Shown here piece by piece: positions 1-9,507 of a DNA stretch of 64,000 nt. The position numbers and the translations under genes were made by a program. Every line of letters starts with the position of its first letter. Positions within the stretch are counted from its first letter, which is position 1. Location of the stretch: the NCBI GenBank assembly GCA_028284935.1, contig JANQQQ010000039.1, positions 62,001 through 126,000 of the forward strand, read 5' to 3'. This stretch comes from Croceivirga sp. (GTDB lineage Bacteria; Bacteroidota; Bacteroidia; Flavobacteriales; Flavobacteriaceae). The notes under the pieces are model-generated. The model did no database searches, was not told the DNA's origin, and worked only from the letters and a program-made list of their open reading frames with translations.

Positions 1-288
1 AATCAATTTTCAAATTTAGGTGTTGCTGAAAGCGATGTTACGGCCAATCTCTTATTTACTAGGGCCAGATTGGCATTGAACCCAAGGGTGCGGCTTGATG
101 GCTCTTACCAATGGAACAGTGCCAACGACGCCAATATTTGGAATGTGCGTCTCGCTTGGGAATACCGACCATTGTCTTTTATATTTCTAGTCTTCAATAA
201 CAATGAAACTGAAGGTCTCCCGGGACAAAACCAACCTTTTTTTCAAAGAGAACTTATCGGCAAGATTACGTTTCTCAAACAGTTTTGA
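1..288 (+). CDS. C-terminal end of an outer-membrane beta-barrel protein (DUF5916-like), cut by window edge
   Basis: An open frame enters from the left edge in frame 1 and stops at 288. The 95 visible residues alternate polar and hydrophobic positions as beta-barrel strands do. They end in LIGKITFLKQF with a terminal Phe, typical of outer-membrane beta-barrels recognised by the BAM machinery. The wording of the last strands resembles the C-terminus of the large Bacteroidota DUF5916 proteins (carbohydrate-binding-like N-terminus plus membrane barrel), but too little is visible to be sure of the family. An internal TTG at 70 is not a credible start because coding similarity continues upstream of it. 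Confidence 0.55.
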   Translation, partial: NQFSNLGVAESDVTANLLFTRARLALNPRVRLDGSYQWNSANDANIWNVRLAWEYRPLSFIFLVFNNNETEGLPGQNQPFFQRELIGKITFLKQF

Positions 289-310
289 TAGACACCGATC
301 AATGAAAAAA

Positions 311-326
311 GGGAGCCCTTGCTCCC
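311..326. terminator. Short GC-rich hairpin after the partial barrel gene
   Basis: GGGAGC and GCTCCC pair around the loop CCTT, 23 bases after the stop codon at 288. The run of six A lies before the stem, so a U-tract would exist only on minus-strand transcripts. It may act bidirectionally or be a weak plus-strand terminator. Confidence 0.35.
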
Positions 327-431
327 GTCCCATTCTAAGTTTTTGACCTGTTATCCTTGACCTTACAATTCATTGTAGTTCCGTAAAAATTTTAGATTTA
401 GGGTCGCCACGGGGGTGCCATCAATTTGTGG

Positions 432-439
432 TATATTTG
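432..439 (+). promoter_or_regulatory. Bacteroidota-type -7 box of guaB
   Basis: TATATTTG followed by C matches the TAnnTTTG consensus of the Bacteroidota primary sigma factor and lies 23 bases before the guaB ATG. That predicts a leader of under 20 bases. No clear -33 TTTG element is visible at the usual distance. Confidence 0.5.
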
Positions 440-462
440 CACGCAATTAATCCGTAATTGCA

Positions 463-1935
463 ATGGAATTCCACCAAAGTAAGATAGTAGGTGAGGGGCT
501 AACCTACGATGACGTCCTTTTAGTTCCCGCCTTTTCGCAAGTACTGCCCAGGGAAGTGAGTATCACTTCAAGATTTACCAAGAACATATCCATAAATGTA
601 CCCGTGGTTTCGGCCGCTATGGACACGGTCACTGAGTCGCGGATGGCCATTGCCATGGCCAGGGAAGGGGGTATCGGGGTGCTCCATAAGAATATGACCA
701 TTGAGCAACAAGCCGCCAAGGTCAGAAAAGTGAAACGGGCCGAAAGTGGAATGATCATGGACCCGGTTACTTTGCCCTTGGATTCCATAGTTCAGGATGC
801 CAAGGCCAGCATGAAGGAACACAGTATTGGAGGAATTCCCATTGTGGATGATGACAGTAAGCTCATTGGAATTGTGACCAATCGTGACCTTCGGTTTGAA
901 CGAAATAACGAACGGCCCATAACCGAGGTCATGACCAAAGATAATCTGGTCACGGCAGGTGAGGGAACTACATTGGAAGAAGCTGAGGACATCCTTCAGG
1001 CGAATAAGATCGAAAAGTTACCGGTGGTCAATGAGGCCAACAAATTAGTGGGCCTCATTACCTTCCGTGATATCACCAAACTCACACAAAAACCCATCGC
1101 CAACAAAGACAGGTATGGACGACTTCGGGTGGCAGCGGCCATTGGTGTTACTCCAGATGCAGTGGATCGGGCCGGGGCATTGGTAAAAGCGGGGGTCGAT
1201 GCTATTGTCATCGATACCGCCCATGGGCATACCAAAGGGGTGGTCAATACCCTTAAGGACGTGAAATCGAATTACCCCGAGCTGGATGTTATTGTCGGAA
1301 ATATTGCAACAGCTGAAGCGGCCCGCTATTTGGCGGATGCCGGTGCAGATGCCGTTAAAGTGGGTATTGGTCCGGGATCTATATGTACCACCCGTGTGGT
1401 GGCCGGAGTTGGATTCCCACAGTTTTCGGCCGTATTGGAAGTAGCATCGGCCTTAAAGGGAACGGGCATCCCCGTCATTGCTGATGGTGGTATTCGATAC
1501 ACGGGAGATATTCCCAAGGCCATTGCCGCTGGCGCAGACACGGTGATGTTGGGTTCCTTGTTGGCCGGAACGGCTGAATCCCCTGGGGAAACTATCATTT
1601 ATGAAGGTAGAAAATTCAAAAGCTACCGTGGTATGGGCTCTGTGGAGGCCATGAAAGAAGGGAGTAAAGATCGCTACTTTCAGGATGTGGAAGACGACAT
1701 TAAAAAGTTGGTGCCCGAAGGTATTGTGGGCCGTGTACCTTATAAAGGGGATCTTTATGAAAGTATGCATCAATTTATTGGAGGCCTTCGCGCAGGAATG
1801 GGCTACTGCGGGGCCAAGGATATTGCCACGCTTCAGGAAACGGGCAGGTTTGTAAAAATCACGGCCAGTGGCATCAATGAAAGTCACCCCCATGATGTGA
1901 TGATTACCAAGGAAAGTCCCAATTATAGTAGGTAG
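463..1935 (+). CDS. guaB: Inosine-5'-monophosphate dehydrogenase
   Basis: This enzyme oxidises IMP to XMP with NAD+, the committed step of GMP synthesis, in the cytosol. At 490 residues it has the usual bacterial length. The TIM barrel starts near residue 10 and is interrupted at about 95-210 by two CBS domains that sense nucleotides. The catalytic loop GPGSICTT carries Cys308, followed by the IMP-binding GMGSVEAM segment and the mobile flap near residues 400-430. The ATG at 463 suits the start because [20 protein letters not shown] aligns with the conserved N-terminus. It is a single gene with its own promoter box, and a possible hairpin terminator follows. Confidence 0.97.
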   Translation: MEFHQSKIVGEGLTYDDVLLVPAFSQVLPREVSITSRFTKNISINVPVVSAAMDTVTESRMAIAMAREGGIGVLHKNMTIEQQAAKVRKVKRAESGMIMDPVTLPLDSIVQDAKASMKEHSIGGIPIVDDDSKLIGIVTNRDLRFERNNERPITEVMTKDNLVTAGEGTTLEEAEDILQANKIEKLPVVNEANKLVGLITFRDITKLTQKPIANKDRYGRLRVAAAIGVTPDAVDRAGALVKAGVDAIVIDTAHGHTKGVVNTLKDVKSNYPELDVIVGNIATAEAARYLADAGADAVKVGIGPGSICTTRVVAGVGFPQFSAVLEVASALKGTGIPVIADGGIRYTGDIPKAIAAGADTVMLGSLLAGTAESPGETIIYEGRKFKSYRGMGSVEAMKEGSKDRYFQDVEDDIKKLVPEGIVGRVPYKGDLYESMHQFIGGLRAGMGYCGAKDIATLQETGRFVKITASGINESHPHDVMITKESPNYSR

Positions 1936-1941
1936 TTTCCT

Positions 1942-1959
1942 CTTTTCCTGGAGGAAAAG
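1942..1959 (+). terminator. Possible terminator of guaB
   Basis: CTTTTCC pairs with GGAAAAG around TGGA seven bases after the guaB stop. The following T-run is short (GTTTC), so strength is uncertain. Confidence 0.4.
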
Positions 1960-2005
1960 TTTCAATTAATCTATTTATATTTATTGAAACCCTAATTTTT
2001 AACCC

Positions 2006-3850
2006 GTGAGAAAATCTATTCCCCTGCTTATTCTTGTCCTATCCTGTTTTGCTTGCAGTAGTGATTCTGATCCAGGAGAACAGGAAACTCCTGTGGTTTT
2101 ACCCACGGTTACAACAGGAGACATAAGTGCTATAACCCAAAATTCTGCCAATGTTGCTTTAAGTATTATTGATGATGGCGGCGGTCAAATCACGGAAAGG
2201 GGAGTGGTCTACAATAGTTCGGGAAATCCTACAACTTCCGATAACAAGGTGACCGTATCAACGAATACGGATAGTTTCACCGCTAACCTTGATAACCTAA
2301 ACGGAAATACGGAATATTTTGTTAGGGCCTTCGCCATAAATAGCGCTGGTACTTCATATGGTGAGGAAAAGACGTTTAGCACGAATGCGGGTTTACCTTC
2401 AATAAGCACCATACAAGTCTCCGAAATCACGCCAAATTCGGCCAAAAGTGGCGGTGAGATAACAGATGATGGAGGGGACGAAATTACGGCAAGAGGGGTA
2501 GTATGGTCCCTTTCGGCCAATCCAACTGTAGATGACAATGCAACAGTTGATGGAAGTGGTCTGGGGGAATATGAAAGCAATATAACAGAGCTCGAGCCCA
2601 ATACCGAATATTTTGTGAGGGCTTACGCTGAGAATAGTTTGGGGGTGATGTATGGGAATGAATTCAATTTCACCACGTCAAGTATTGGTCCAAAGGTTTT
2701 TGAAGGAGACCTGGTATTGCAATCTCAATCTGAGGTAAACGATTTTGGAAATGAGAATTATGAAATTATTACGGGTTCCTTAATAATTATTGGTGACTCC
2801 GTTGTGGACTTGGGACCACTATCAAGTTTACAAAAAATAGGTAATCAACTAGGCATTGGTTGTGAAAACCTGTTGACCTTGGAGGGGCTTGAAAACATCC
2901 AAGAGGTTGGTTCATTAACATTAAACGGCAATGATGCACTTGAGACCACTGACGATTTAGAAAGCTTAGTCATAATTGCTGACAATATATTGGTAATAGG
3001 TAATTTTAGTCTGGAATCCCTTTCGGGTTTTAGAAATATCAAAGAATTGAATGGTTATTTTCAATTGTTTGGAAATCAGAACTTGGTAAGTCTGGATGGC
3101 CTGCAAAACATGGAACGCATAGGTGATTATTTTAGAATCCAAAATAATAGAAGCCTAGAAAATATAGATGCCCTAGCGAACCTTAAAGATATTGGTGGTT
3201 TTTTGCAAATCAGTACCACCAAACTATCTAATCTAAATGGTTTTGATAATCTTGAAACCGTTGGAGACCGCCTAGATATTTCCGTAAATGAAAATTTGTT
3301 GTCCATAGAATTTAATAAATTGACTTCTGTTGGCAGTATATCAATAAGACAAAATGATAATATAGTGTCAATAAATGGATTTAATTCTCTACTTCAAATC
3401 AATTCAAATCTAAGTATATCCCAACATGAAGTATTGGAAAGTGTTCTTGGTTTTGAAAAACTAGAAATGGTAGGGGAGGGGCTTAGAATAAGTGGAGGAG
3501 GTAATTTACAAGATTTAAGTGGATTTATGGCCTTAAAGACTATAGGAGGAAGTCTAACTATTGATGATGTTGAGAAAATGACAAATTTAAACGCCTTCAT
3601 GAATGTCACTGAAATTGGAATGGATTTACGAATTGAAGGCAATGGTTCACTTGAAACACTTGAAGGGATTAATAGTTCTATGCAAATAGGAGGTGATATT
3701 TATATGGAGTTCAATAGAATGCTGTCTGATTTTTGTGCACTACAACCGGTTTTTTTAAATGGATTTACAGGGAGTTTCACTTCCCGGAGTAATTTTCCTG
3801 TTGTAGGACCAACATTACAAGACATAGTTGATGGTAATTGCAGCTTCTAG
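2006..3850 (+). CDS. Surface lipoprotein with two Fn3-like domains and L-domain-like repeats
   Basis: The frame opens at a GTG because no ATG fits ahead of the signal sequence. Residues 1-17 form a lipoprotein signal with candidate lipobox cysteines at 14 and 17. The acidic stretch after them (SSDSD) resembles the surface-export signal of Bacteroidota lipoproteins. Two Fn3-like units (about 35-125 and 130-225) share the phrases GGxxIxxRGVV and NTEYFVRA. From about 230 to 580 come irregular 22-25 residue leucine-rich units of the form LxxLxxIGxxLxIxxN, like the receptor L-domain repeats of large Bacteroidota surface proteins. A role in binding at the cell surface is likely; the ligand is unknown. 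No T9SS C-terminal domain is present, which fits lipid anchoring. Confidence 0.8.
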   Translation: MRKSIPLLILVLSCFACSSDSDPGEQETPVVLPTVTTGDISAITQNSANVALSIIDDGGGQITERGVVYNSSGNPTTSDNKVTVSTNTDSFTANLDNLNGNTEYFVRAFAINSAGTSYGEEKTFSTNAGLPSISTIQVSEITPNSAKSGGEITDDGGDEITARGVVWSLSANPTVDDNATVDGSGLGEYESNITELEPNTEYFVRAYAENSLGVMYGNEFNFTTSSIGPKVFEGDLVLQSQSEVNDFGNENYEIITGSLIIIGDSVVDLGPLSSLQKIGNQLGIGCENLLTLEGLENIQEVGSLTLNGNDALETTDDLESLVIIADNILVIGNFSLESLSGFRNIKELNGYFQLFGNQNLVSLDGLQNMERIGDYFRIQNNRSLENIDALANLKDIGGFLQISTTKLSNLNGFDNLETVGDRLDISVNENLLSIEFNKLTSVGSISIRQNDNIVSINGFNSLLQINSNLSISQHEVLESVLGFEKLEMVGEGLRISGGGNLQDLSGFMALKTIGGSLTIDDVEKMTNLNAFMNVTEIGMDLRIEGNGSLETLEGINSSMQIGGDIYMEFNRMLSDFCALQPVFLNGFTGSFTSRSNFPVVGPTLQDIVDGNCSF

Positions 3851-3982
3851 CTGTATAAATTGGCTTTTTCGTATCATTAGAATCAGCTACTATATTTTAA
3901 GAGTAATTGTTGTAGGTGAAGGCAATCAATAGATATTGTTCCAATCTGGATGATCTTTCGGATAATGTTGCGCTAATTAAGA

Positions 3983-4258
3983 TTATTTGCCGACTCCGGC
4001 ATAGCTTTTCCAATCTTGCTCCTTGTACACATTATCACCAAAATAACGGGCAATTTGCATAAAAGGTTTCACCTTTTGGTAACCAGGTACCCGTGACAAC
4101 ATTTTCATGTCCTTATCCAGAAATACCACCGTTGGATAACTTAGGCGATTCTGTAGTAGCACAGCAACCAATTGATGGTATCCTGCCGAAGACATATATT
4201 CAAAAGTGCGGTCATCAAACCCAATGGGTTCTTTGCCTTCGGCGTTGAATTTGAACAT
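3983..4258 (-). pseudogene. Truncated second copy of the thioredoxin-family gene at 8931-9440
   Basis: The 91-residue frame matches residues 77-169 of the intact thioredoxin-family protein encoded at 8931-9440. It shares runs such as LLQNRLSYPTVVFLD and QIARYFGDNVYKEQDWKSYAG and has the same C-terminal end. The first 76 residues are missing, including the signal peptide and the CGWC active site; DNA similarity stops at about 4262. The reading frame is still open, with many substitutions and a two-residue deletion. I read it as the 3' remnant of an old duplication rather than a working gene, since without the CxxC motif it cannot do thiol chemistry. Confidence 0.7.
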
Positions 4259-4536
4259 ATTATGGCAGAAAACATCATGCCTCCAAATGAAAAAAGGATA
4301 TAATTCAATTGTTTTACACTATTCCCCCACGAACCCAAACACCCAAAAGAATTGGACCATTGAATCTTAAATTCAAGATTTTCGGGAATGCCATTGCAGA
4401 ATATTATCAGATGACTGCTTCAAAGTTGAAGGGTTTTAACAGGTTTACCCATATAGAAGTGGTGGTAGGTGGTTATGAAAAACTATTGCTCCAGTTTAAG
4501 TATTTAGTAAATAGCATTCTCAATGAGAACTAAACG
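4259..4536. other. Gap between thioredoxin remnant and response regulator
   Basis: A 74-residue plus-strand frame crosses this stretch, but it has no recognisable domain, signal or start context. No promoter box or terminator is convincing. The break point of the thioredoxin duplication lies at its left end. Confidence 0.4.
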
Positions 4537-5253
4537 TTATTCTTTTTGCTTCCCTTTGAGGAATTCGATGACCGAATCTTTATAACTGGCCCCAATGGGA
4601 ATTTCCATTTGACCAATTTCTACGTCCATTTTGGTAAAGGCCGTAATCTTTGCCGTGTTCACGATATAGGAACGATGCACCCTTAAAAAGGTAGGGGGCA
4701 GCTTTTTTTCAAAATTGGCAATGGTATCCTTTGTAATGGTGTTTTCCTGCATGGTGAAAATCCGGACGTAGTCCTTCATACTTTCCACATAGTCAATATC
4801 ATCGAAGTTGATTTTGACGAATTTTTTGTTTGCGTTGACATAAAGATGATTATTTTGTGGTGTATTCACAACGGGATGTTCACTGGATATGGGAAGATTG
4901 GAAAGGCTTTTGTATTTATTGATAGCCTTATACAAACGGGAAAAGGAAATGGGTTTTAGAAGATAGTCTGCCGCATCCAAATCATAACTTTCCAAAGCGT
5001 AGTTCCTGAATGCTGTAGTAAAAATCACTTTGACTGAAGATGGAATGGTCTTTATCAGTTCCAAACCTGATAATTGGGGCATTTCAATATCAAGAAAGAC
5101 CAGATCAATTTTACTTTGGTTTAAAATGTCAAAAGCCTTGGTGGGGTCCTGAAGGGTGTCGACGACCTCAATTTCCGGAAGTAGCCCAAGATGGGATTGG
5201 AGGACCTGTATGGCCAAGGGTTCGTCGTCAATAATTATGCATCGAATCTTCAT
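4537..5253 (-). CDS. LytTR-family response regulator
   Basis: A 238-residue two-domain regulator of the LytR/AlgR type. The receiver domain (about 3-115) has the acidic pair D9-D10, phospho-acceptor D55 in FLDIEMP, and the conserved Lys in YLLKPI. The LytTR DNA-binding domain spans about 135-232, with DIDYVESMKDYVRI and FLRVHRSYIVN as its usual signatures. It starts 2 bases after the stop of the sensor kinase gene (5256-6332), so the two form an operon and presumably a phosphorelay pair. Targets are not evident. The neighbouring ankyrin/hydrolase genes are divergently transcribed and are candidates. Confidence 0.93.
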   Translation of the reverse strand: MKIRCIIIDDEPLAIQVLQSHLGLLPEIEVVDTLQDPTKAFDILNQSKIDLVFLDIEMPQLSGLELIKTIPSSVKVIFTTAFRNYALESYDLDAADYLLKPISFSRLYKAINKYKSLSNLPISSEHPVVNTPQNNHLYVNANKKFVKINFDDIDYVESMKDYVRIFTMQENTITKDTIANFEKKLPPTFLRVHRSYIVNTAKITAFTKMDVEIGQMEIPIGASYKDSVIEFLKGKQKE

Positions 5254-5255
5254 AA

Positions 5256-6332
5256 TTATACCAGATCCAATTCCAGTTGTACTTCAAAATGTTCTTCATT
5301 ATCCAAAACCCTGAGGTCATGTGTTTTAGGATAGTTCAATTCCAATTGCCTTTTAAGGTTACGTATGCCAATCCCACTGCTACTGGATGGTATCGACTTT
5401 GGTGATTTTTTAAAACCTTTTGGGTTTTTGGCGATAAAGTGCAAGTGCCCTCCATCCACCTTTAAATCCAACACAATTTCCGCTTTTTTTGTAGTAGGCG
5501 TTATCCCATGTTTAAAAGCATTTTCCACTAAGGGAAGAATGAGCAGCGGTGCCAATGTAACGGTTTCATCATCAATTTTATGATGAAAGGTAACATTTAG
5601 TTTTTTGCCATGCCGTAACGACTCTAGCTCAATAAAGGCATTAAGTAGTTCCAATTCCTTTTTTATTTCGATTCTTGGCTCATTACTCTGATACAGTATA
5701 AAATCCAGGATTTCAGAGAGTTTTAATACAACTTCGGGAGCTAAATCGGATTTGGCCAATGTTAGCCCGTAGAGATTGTTCAAGGTATTGAACAAAAAAT
5801 GGGGCTGTATTTGGGCCTTTAAAAACCGAAGTTCATTAAATGCTTTTTCTTTCTGTAATACCTCAATTTTGTGTTTCTCCCTAAACCTATTTTGGAACGC
5901 CTTAATCAATAGCATAATAAGTGCATAAACGTAAACCGAAGGAAAATAGACGGAAAAAAGATAGGCAGAATCGGATAGGATTTCCCTCAGGGACTCTTGT
6001 GTGAAATCCTCCCTAAAAAAGGGTTCAGCAATATAGATGATGGAGAGTCTTCCTATGACCGTAAAAACATAAATGGAGCATAGGAATCCAATAAAAAAAT
6101 CGAGGTATTTCTTTTTGAGAAGCTGTTTCGGAATTTGATAGTAGTTCAAGAGATATGCCGCTCCAATTTGGACCGGGAGAAGGGCGAGATAGTTAGCGAC
6201 ATTTGCCTTTATAGTTCCAGAATTCAAACTGGCCAGGCTAACAAATATGCCAACCAAGCCCATCCAGAACAAAAGGTGTGTGGCAAGCCTGTTCCGAAGT
6301 ACCGAATCCAAAAATGGCTTTACTCCCTTCAT
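5256..6332 (-). CDS. LytS-type sensor histidine kinase
   Basis: A 358-residue membrane kinase. Four hydrophobic segments are visible at about 18-36, 48-64, 77-97 and 122-144, followed by a short coiled coil. The His_kinase signature QIQPHFLFNTLNNLYGL places the phosphorylated histidine at H178. The ATPase N-box reads LPLVENAFKHG, and the G-box is GIGIRNL near residue 320. There is no separate extracellular sensor domain, so any stimulus is probably sensed within the membrane region, as is common in Bacteroidota. It lies immediately upstream of the LytTR regulator and should phosphorylate it. The gene is divergent from 6550-7518. Confidence 0.93.
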   Translation of the reverse strand: MKGVKPFLDSVLRNRLATHLLFWMGLVGIFVSLASLNSGTIKANVANYLALLPVQIGAAYLLNYYQIPKQLLKKKYLDFFIGFLCSIYVFTVIGRLSIIYIAEPFFREDFTQESLREILSDSAYLFSVYFPSVYVYALIMLLIKAFQNRFREKHKIEVLQKEKAFNELRFLKAQIQPHFLFNTLNNLYGLTLAKSDLAPEVVLKLSEILDFILYQSNEPRIEIKKELELLNAFIELESLRHGKKLNVTFHHKIDDETVTLAPLLILPLVENAFKHGITPTTKKAEIVLDLKVDGGHLHFIAKNPKGFKKSPKSIPSSSSGIGIRNLKRQLELNYPKTHDLRVLDNEEHFEVQLELDLV

Positions 6333-6549
6333 AAACGCTAAAAGTAGCGCATAAAAGGTTGTACAATCGAGTTAATTGCCGAATCCTTGGTATTGGTCGA
6401 TGAACTTTGATTTCCATTTGACGAAAACTCATTCTCGTGTTTTCGTCTTTTCCGTCCCTAGCAAAAGGGTATTGGTCTACAATTTAAAATTGGTGTTGGT
6501 GTGCCATTTAGTTTTGGGGTATCAAAAGAATTCATAAAAAACGAACGTC

Positions 6550-7518
6550 ATGAAAAAACTTGCTTTATTACTTATTTATCTACTCGTATCAACGATTACT
6601 GCTGCCAAGACACAAAATTGCGAAGCCTTGCTAGGGGCGGTAAGGGCCAATGATGAAAAAGCGGTGGAAACCCTACTGAAAACCACAAATCCCAACTGCG
6701 TTTACGATGAAAAAATCCAACCTAGGACACCCCTTGGGATGGCCGCTACAATAGGAAACTTGGAAACCGTTAAAAAGCTCATTAATGCAGGGGCCAAACC
6801 AAACTATCGTTTTAAAAGGGATGCCAGTCCCCTTATGATTGCCGCACAAAAGGGGCACTATGGTATTGCCAAGTACCTATTACAGGCTGGGGCCAATGTC
6901 AATGCACGGATTGTGGGTGATGGCACTCCTTTAATGGCCGCTGTTCGTGGAAATAATGTTGACATTGTAAAACTATTCTTGAAAAAAGGAGCCACGGTCA
7001 ATACTGAGGTCATGGGCGACGGAAATGCCATGATTATCGCCGGAAAAAAGAATAGTAAGGAAATTTTAAAACTTTTGGTGGAGGCTGGTGCCGATATCAA
7101 TAGCGCAGTCGAGGGTGATGGCACTGCCCTCATCAGAGCTTCTTCAAGAGGAGATCTTGAAATGGTGAAAGCCTTGGTAAGTCTCGGAGCCGATGTGAAT
7201 AAGAAAAGCAGTCGGGATGGGAACCCCTTGATCATGGCCTCAAAAAATGGACATCTTGATGTGGTTACCTATCTAGTGGGCAAGGGTGCCGATGTGAACG
7301 TCCATGTTAGGGGGGATGAAACCCCTTTGATTCGGGCTGCTTGGAGTGGTCATTTGGAAGTGGTAAAATTCTTGGTGGAACAGGGAGCCGATGTGAATAC
7401 ATCAGTTAGGGATAGTTATTCCTTAAATTCTGAGAAGCGAAGTGCCCTTAAAATGGCAAGACACGGTAATCATACCGATGTTGAAGCCTACCTACTAAGT
7501 AAAGGGGCCGAAAAATAA
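6550..7518 (+). CDS. Exported ankyrin-repeat protein
   Basis: A 322-residue protein with an N-terminal signal peptide (about 1-19, ending near TAAKT) and eight or so ankyrin units of about 33 residues. Most units carry the phrase (G/D)DGxPLIxA(A/S) before the first helix and GADVN at the end. The DGNPLI variant is familiar from exported Bacteroidota ankyrin proteins, some of which are fused to BlaR1-type peptidases. It is a periplasmic protein-protein interaction scaffold by inference. The next gene starts only 25 bases downstream and encodes a beta-lactamase-fold hydrolase, so a functional link in the envelope is plausible. Confidence 0.88.
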   Translation: MKKLALLLIYLLVSTITAAKTQNCEALLGAVRANDEKAVETLLKTTNPNCVYDEKIQPRTPLGMAATIGNLETVKKLINAGAKPNYRFKRDASPLMIAAQKGHYGIAKYLLQAGANVNARIVGDGTPLMAAVRGNNVDIVKLFLKKGATVNTEVMGDGNAMIIAGKKNSKEILKLLVEAGADINSAVEGDGTALIRASSRGDLEMVKALVSLGADVNKKSSRDGNPLIMASKNGHLDVVTYLVGKGADVNVHVRGDETPLIRAAWSGHLEVVKFLVEQGADVNTSVRDSYSLNSEKRSALKMARHGNHTDVEAYLLSKGAEK

Positions 7519-7542
7519 TCCATAATCCTTTAGGAGAAGATA

Positions 7543-8922
7543 ATGAGTAGGATATATAGCCAATTGATTTTAGTCCTTTTGGTAGTGTGTGGAGGTCTAC
7601 ATGCCCAAGAAAGTCAAAGGATTGATTTCCTTTCCGAGTCATTTCTTAGGCAGACCCAACTGCCAGGACTTTCCATTGCGGTTGCGAAAGAAGGTAAAGT
7701 GATATATGCAAAAGGATTTGGATTTTCAAATTTGGAAGACCAACGTCCAATGCTTCCTTCTTCGTGCATTAGAACTGCCTCTGTGGCAAAGGTCCTTACA
7801 GCCACTGCGTTGGGACGTTTGGCCACCGAAGGCTTATTGGACTTTGATGCACCTATAAAAAAGTATGTTCCCTATATCAACAGGAACTATGTGAATTTAA
7901 CCGTTCGCCAGTTGGCAGGGCATACGTCAGGTTTGAAACATAGACCTTCTGGAAGAGGTTATCAAAACAAACAATATACTACCATAAAGGAAACGGTTGA
8001 CATTATCAACGGACCCTTATTGTTTGAACCTGGAACGGACTACAAGTATTCTACAGCCGCCTTTAATTTACTAGCGGCAGTAATAGAAGGGGCTTCCGGG
8101 ATTCCTTATGACGAGTATATGAAAACTAGGGTTTTTGCACCCTTAAAAATGGAACATACGTCTCCTGAAAACATCAATAAACTAACAGATAGGGATGCTG
8201 AGATTTACTATCACAAGAAAGGAAAACTGAAAAGGGACAAACTCAACAATGGAAGCTACAAAGTTCCTGGTGCTGCCTTTCGGAGTACGCCGAGTGATTT
8301 AGTGAAATTAATGGGCGCATATACTGACCGAGGATTTATTTCTGGAAAAGTTGTTGAGGACATGTTTGCTAGCAATAGTTTGCCAAATGGTAAAAAGACG
8401 CATGTGGGCATCGCTTGGCGTTCTTCCATTGATGTTTTTGGGAATGCCGTTATAGAGCATGCTGGTAGTTGGAGGGGTGCGCGTACGGTTTTGGTGTATT
8501 ACCCAGAAGACGAATTGAGTCTTGCGGTAATGGTAAATGCCGAATGTCAACTGCTTATCGAGGAAACAGCACATATTTTTGCACAGTTCTTCCTCAATGG
8601 AGCATGGAGTACTTCCAGGTTATCGGTGAATGAGAAAATAAAAGTGGTTCATCATTCCAAAGAAGGCCAAGTGCAGTATAAGGGAAACCTTCTACTAGAT
8701 TTGGGTCGAGGTACTTTATCTGTGGAAAGTGAAAATTACCTAAAGTCAAATGAAGTGGTCCAACTCCAAAATGGGTTTGCTTTGAGTACCTTTTACGGGC
8801 TTTTTTTTATGGAAATAGACACCAGTTCAATACTGGATGGACAGGTTTATGCTTATAGAACAAGGAATGAAAGAAATCCAAGGGAAGAAGGTCCCCTGCT
8901 CGAGTTCCGTAGTCTGGACTGA
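7543..8922 (+). CDS. Serine hydrolase of the beta-lactamase/class C (PF00144) family
   Basis: A 459-residue exported enzyme; residues 1-22 are a signal peptide ending in LHAQ. The active-site motif is S80-V-A-K83. The usual YSN triad appears as Y169-S-T171, a substitution at the third position, and the HxG box is seen as HAGSWRG. Family members hydrolyse peptides, esters or beta-lactams in the periplasm; the substrate cannot be told here. The ATG at 7543 is preceded by AGGAG, an unusually good Shine-Dalgarno for this group. The gene is likely co-transcribed with the ankyrin gene 25 bases upstream and converges on the thioredoxin gene with only 8 bases between stops. Confidence 0.9.
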   Translation: MSRIYSQLILVLLVVCGGLHAQESQRIDFLSESFLRQTQLPGLSIAVAKEGKVIYAKGFGFSNLEDQRPMLPSSCIRTASVAKVLTATALGRLATEGLLDFDAPIKKYVPYINRNYVNLTVRQLAGHTSGLKHRPSGRGYQNKQYTTIKETVDIINGPLLFEPGTDYKYSTAAFNLLAAVIEGASGIPYDEYMKTRVFAPLKMEHTSPENINKLTDRDAEIYYHKKGKLKRDKLNNGSYKVPGAAFRSTPSDLVKLMGAYTDRGFISGKVVEDMFASNSLPNGKKTHVGIAWRSSIDVFGNAVIEHAGSWRGARTVLVYYPEDELSLAVMVNAECQLLIEETAHIFAQFFLNGAWSTSRLSVNEKIKVVHHSKEGQVQYKGNLLLDLGRGTLSVESENYLKSNEVVQLQNGFALSTFYGLFFMEIDTSSILDGQVYAYRTRNERNPREEGPLLEFRSLD

Positions 8923-8930
8923 TACTTCGT

Positions 8931-9440
8931 TTATTTACCTATCCCAGCATAACTTTTCCAGTCTTGCTCCTTATAGACATTGTCACCAAAATAACGGGCT
9001 ATTTGCATAAAAGGTTGCACTTTTTGGTAACCGGGAACGGGAGAAAGCATTTTCATGTTCTCGTCTAAGAACACGACGGTTGGGTAGCTCAGGCGATTCT
9101 GTAGGAGGGCAGCAGCCAATTGGTGGTATCCCCGCCTGCCGGAAGGCACATATTCAAAGGTTCTACCGTCAAAATCAATGGGTTCTTCACCCTCGGCGTC
9201 AAATTTGACCATATAGAAGTTCTCTTGCATGTATTTGGCCACTTCCGGATTTTGAAAGGTGTCCTTATCCATTTTTTTGCACCATCCACACCAATCCGTA
9301 TACACATCAATAAAGACCTTTTTAGTATTGCCTTCGTTTTTCGTCATGGCAACGGCATCTTCAAAGGACATCCATTGAATATCCTGTGCAGAAAGGGTCA
9401 GGGTGAGGAGTAGGGCAAAGATTAGGGATATCGTCCGCAT
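8931..9440 (-). CDS. Exported thioredoxin-family protein
   Basis: A 169-residue protein with a signal peptide (1-18, ending LTLSAQ) and one thioredoxin fold. The redox site is C51-G-W-C54 in the context VYTDWCGWCKKMD, as in the DUF255/thioredoxin_7 group, and the cis-Pro region reads SYPTVVFLD. It probably reduces or relays disulfides in the periplasm. A truncated copy of its last 93 residues lies at 3983-4258. It is a single gene, followed closely by the convergent hydrolase gene. Confidence 0.9.
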   Translation of the reverse strand: MRTISLIFALLLTLTLSAQDIQWMSFEDAVAMTKNEGNTKKVFIDVYTDWCGWCKKMDKDTFQNPEVAKYMQENFYMVKFDAEGEEPIDFDGRTFEYVPSGRRGYHQLAAALLQNRLSYPTVVFLDENMKMLSPVPGYQKVQPFMQIARYFGDNVYKEQDWKSYAGIGK

Positions 9441-9507
9441 TGTTCTAAATTTTTGAGTTTAGTCCTAAGACTTTATCAAAACTAACGAAAATCATGCCGA
9501 AATAGTA

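Noticed and set aside
4309-4533. 74-residue plus-strand frame next to the thioredoxin remnant
   Set aside because: No recognisable domain, signal or start context; composition is uninformative. A short match (catatagaagt) to the intact thioredoxin gene does not extend and is taken as chance.
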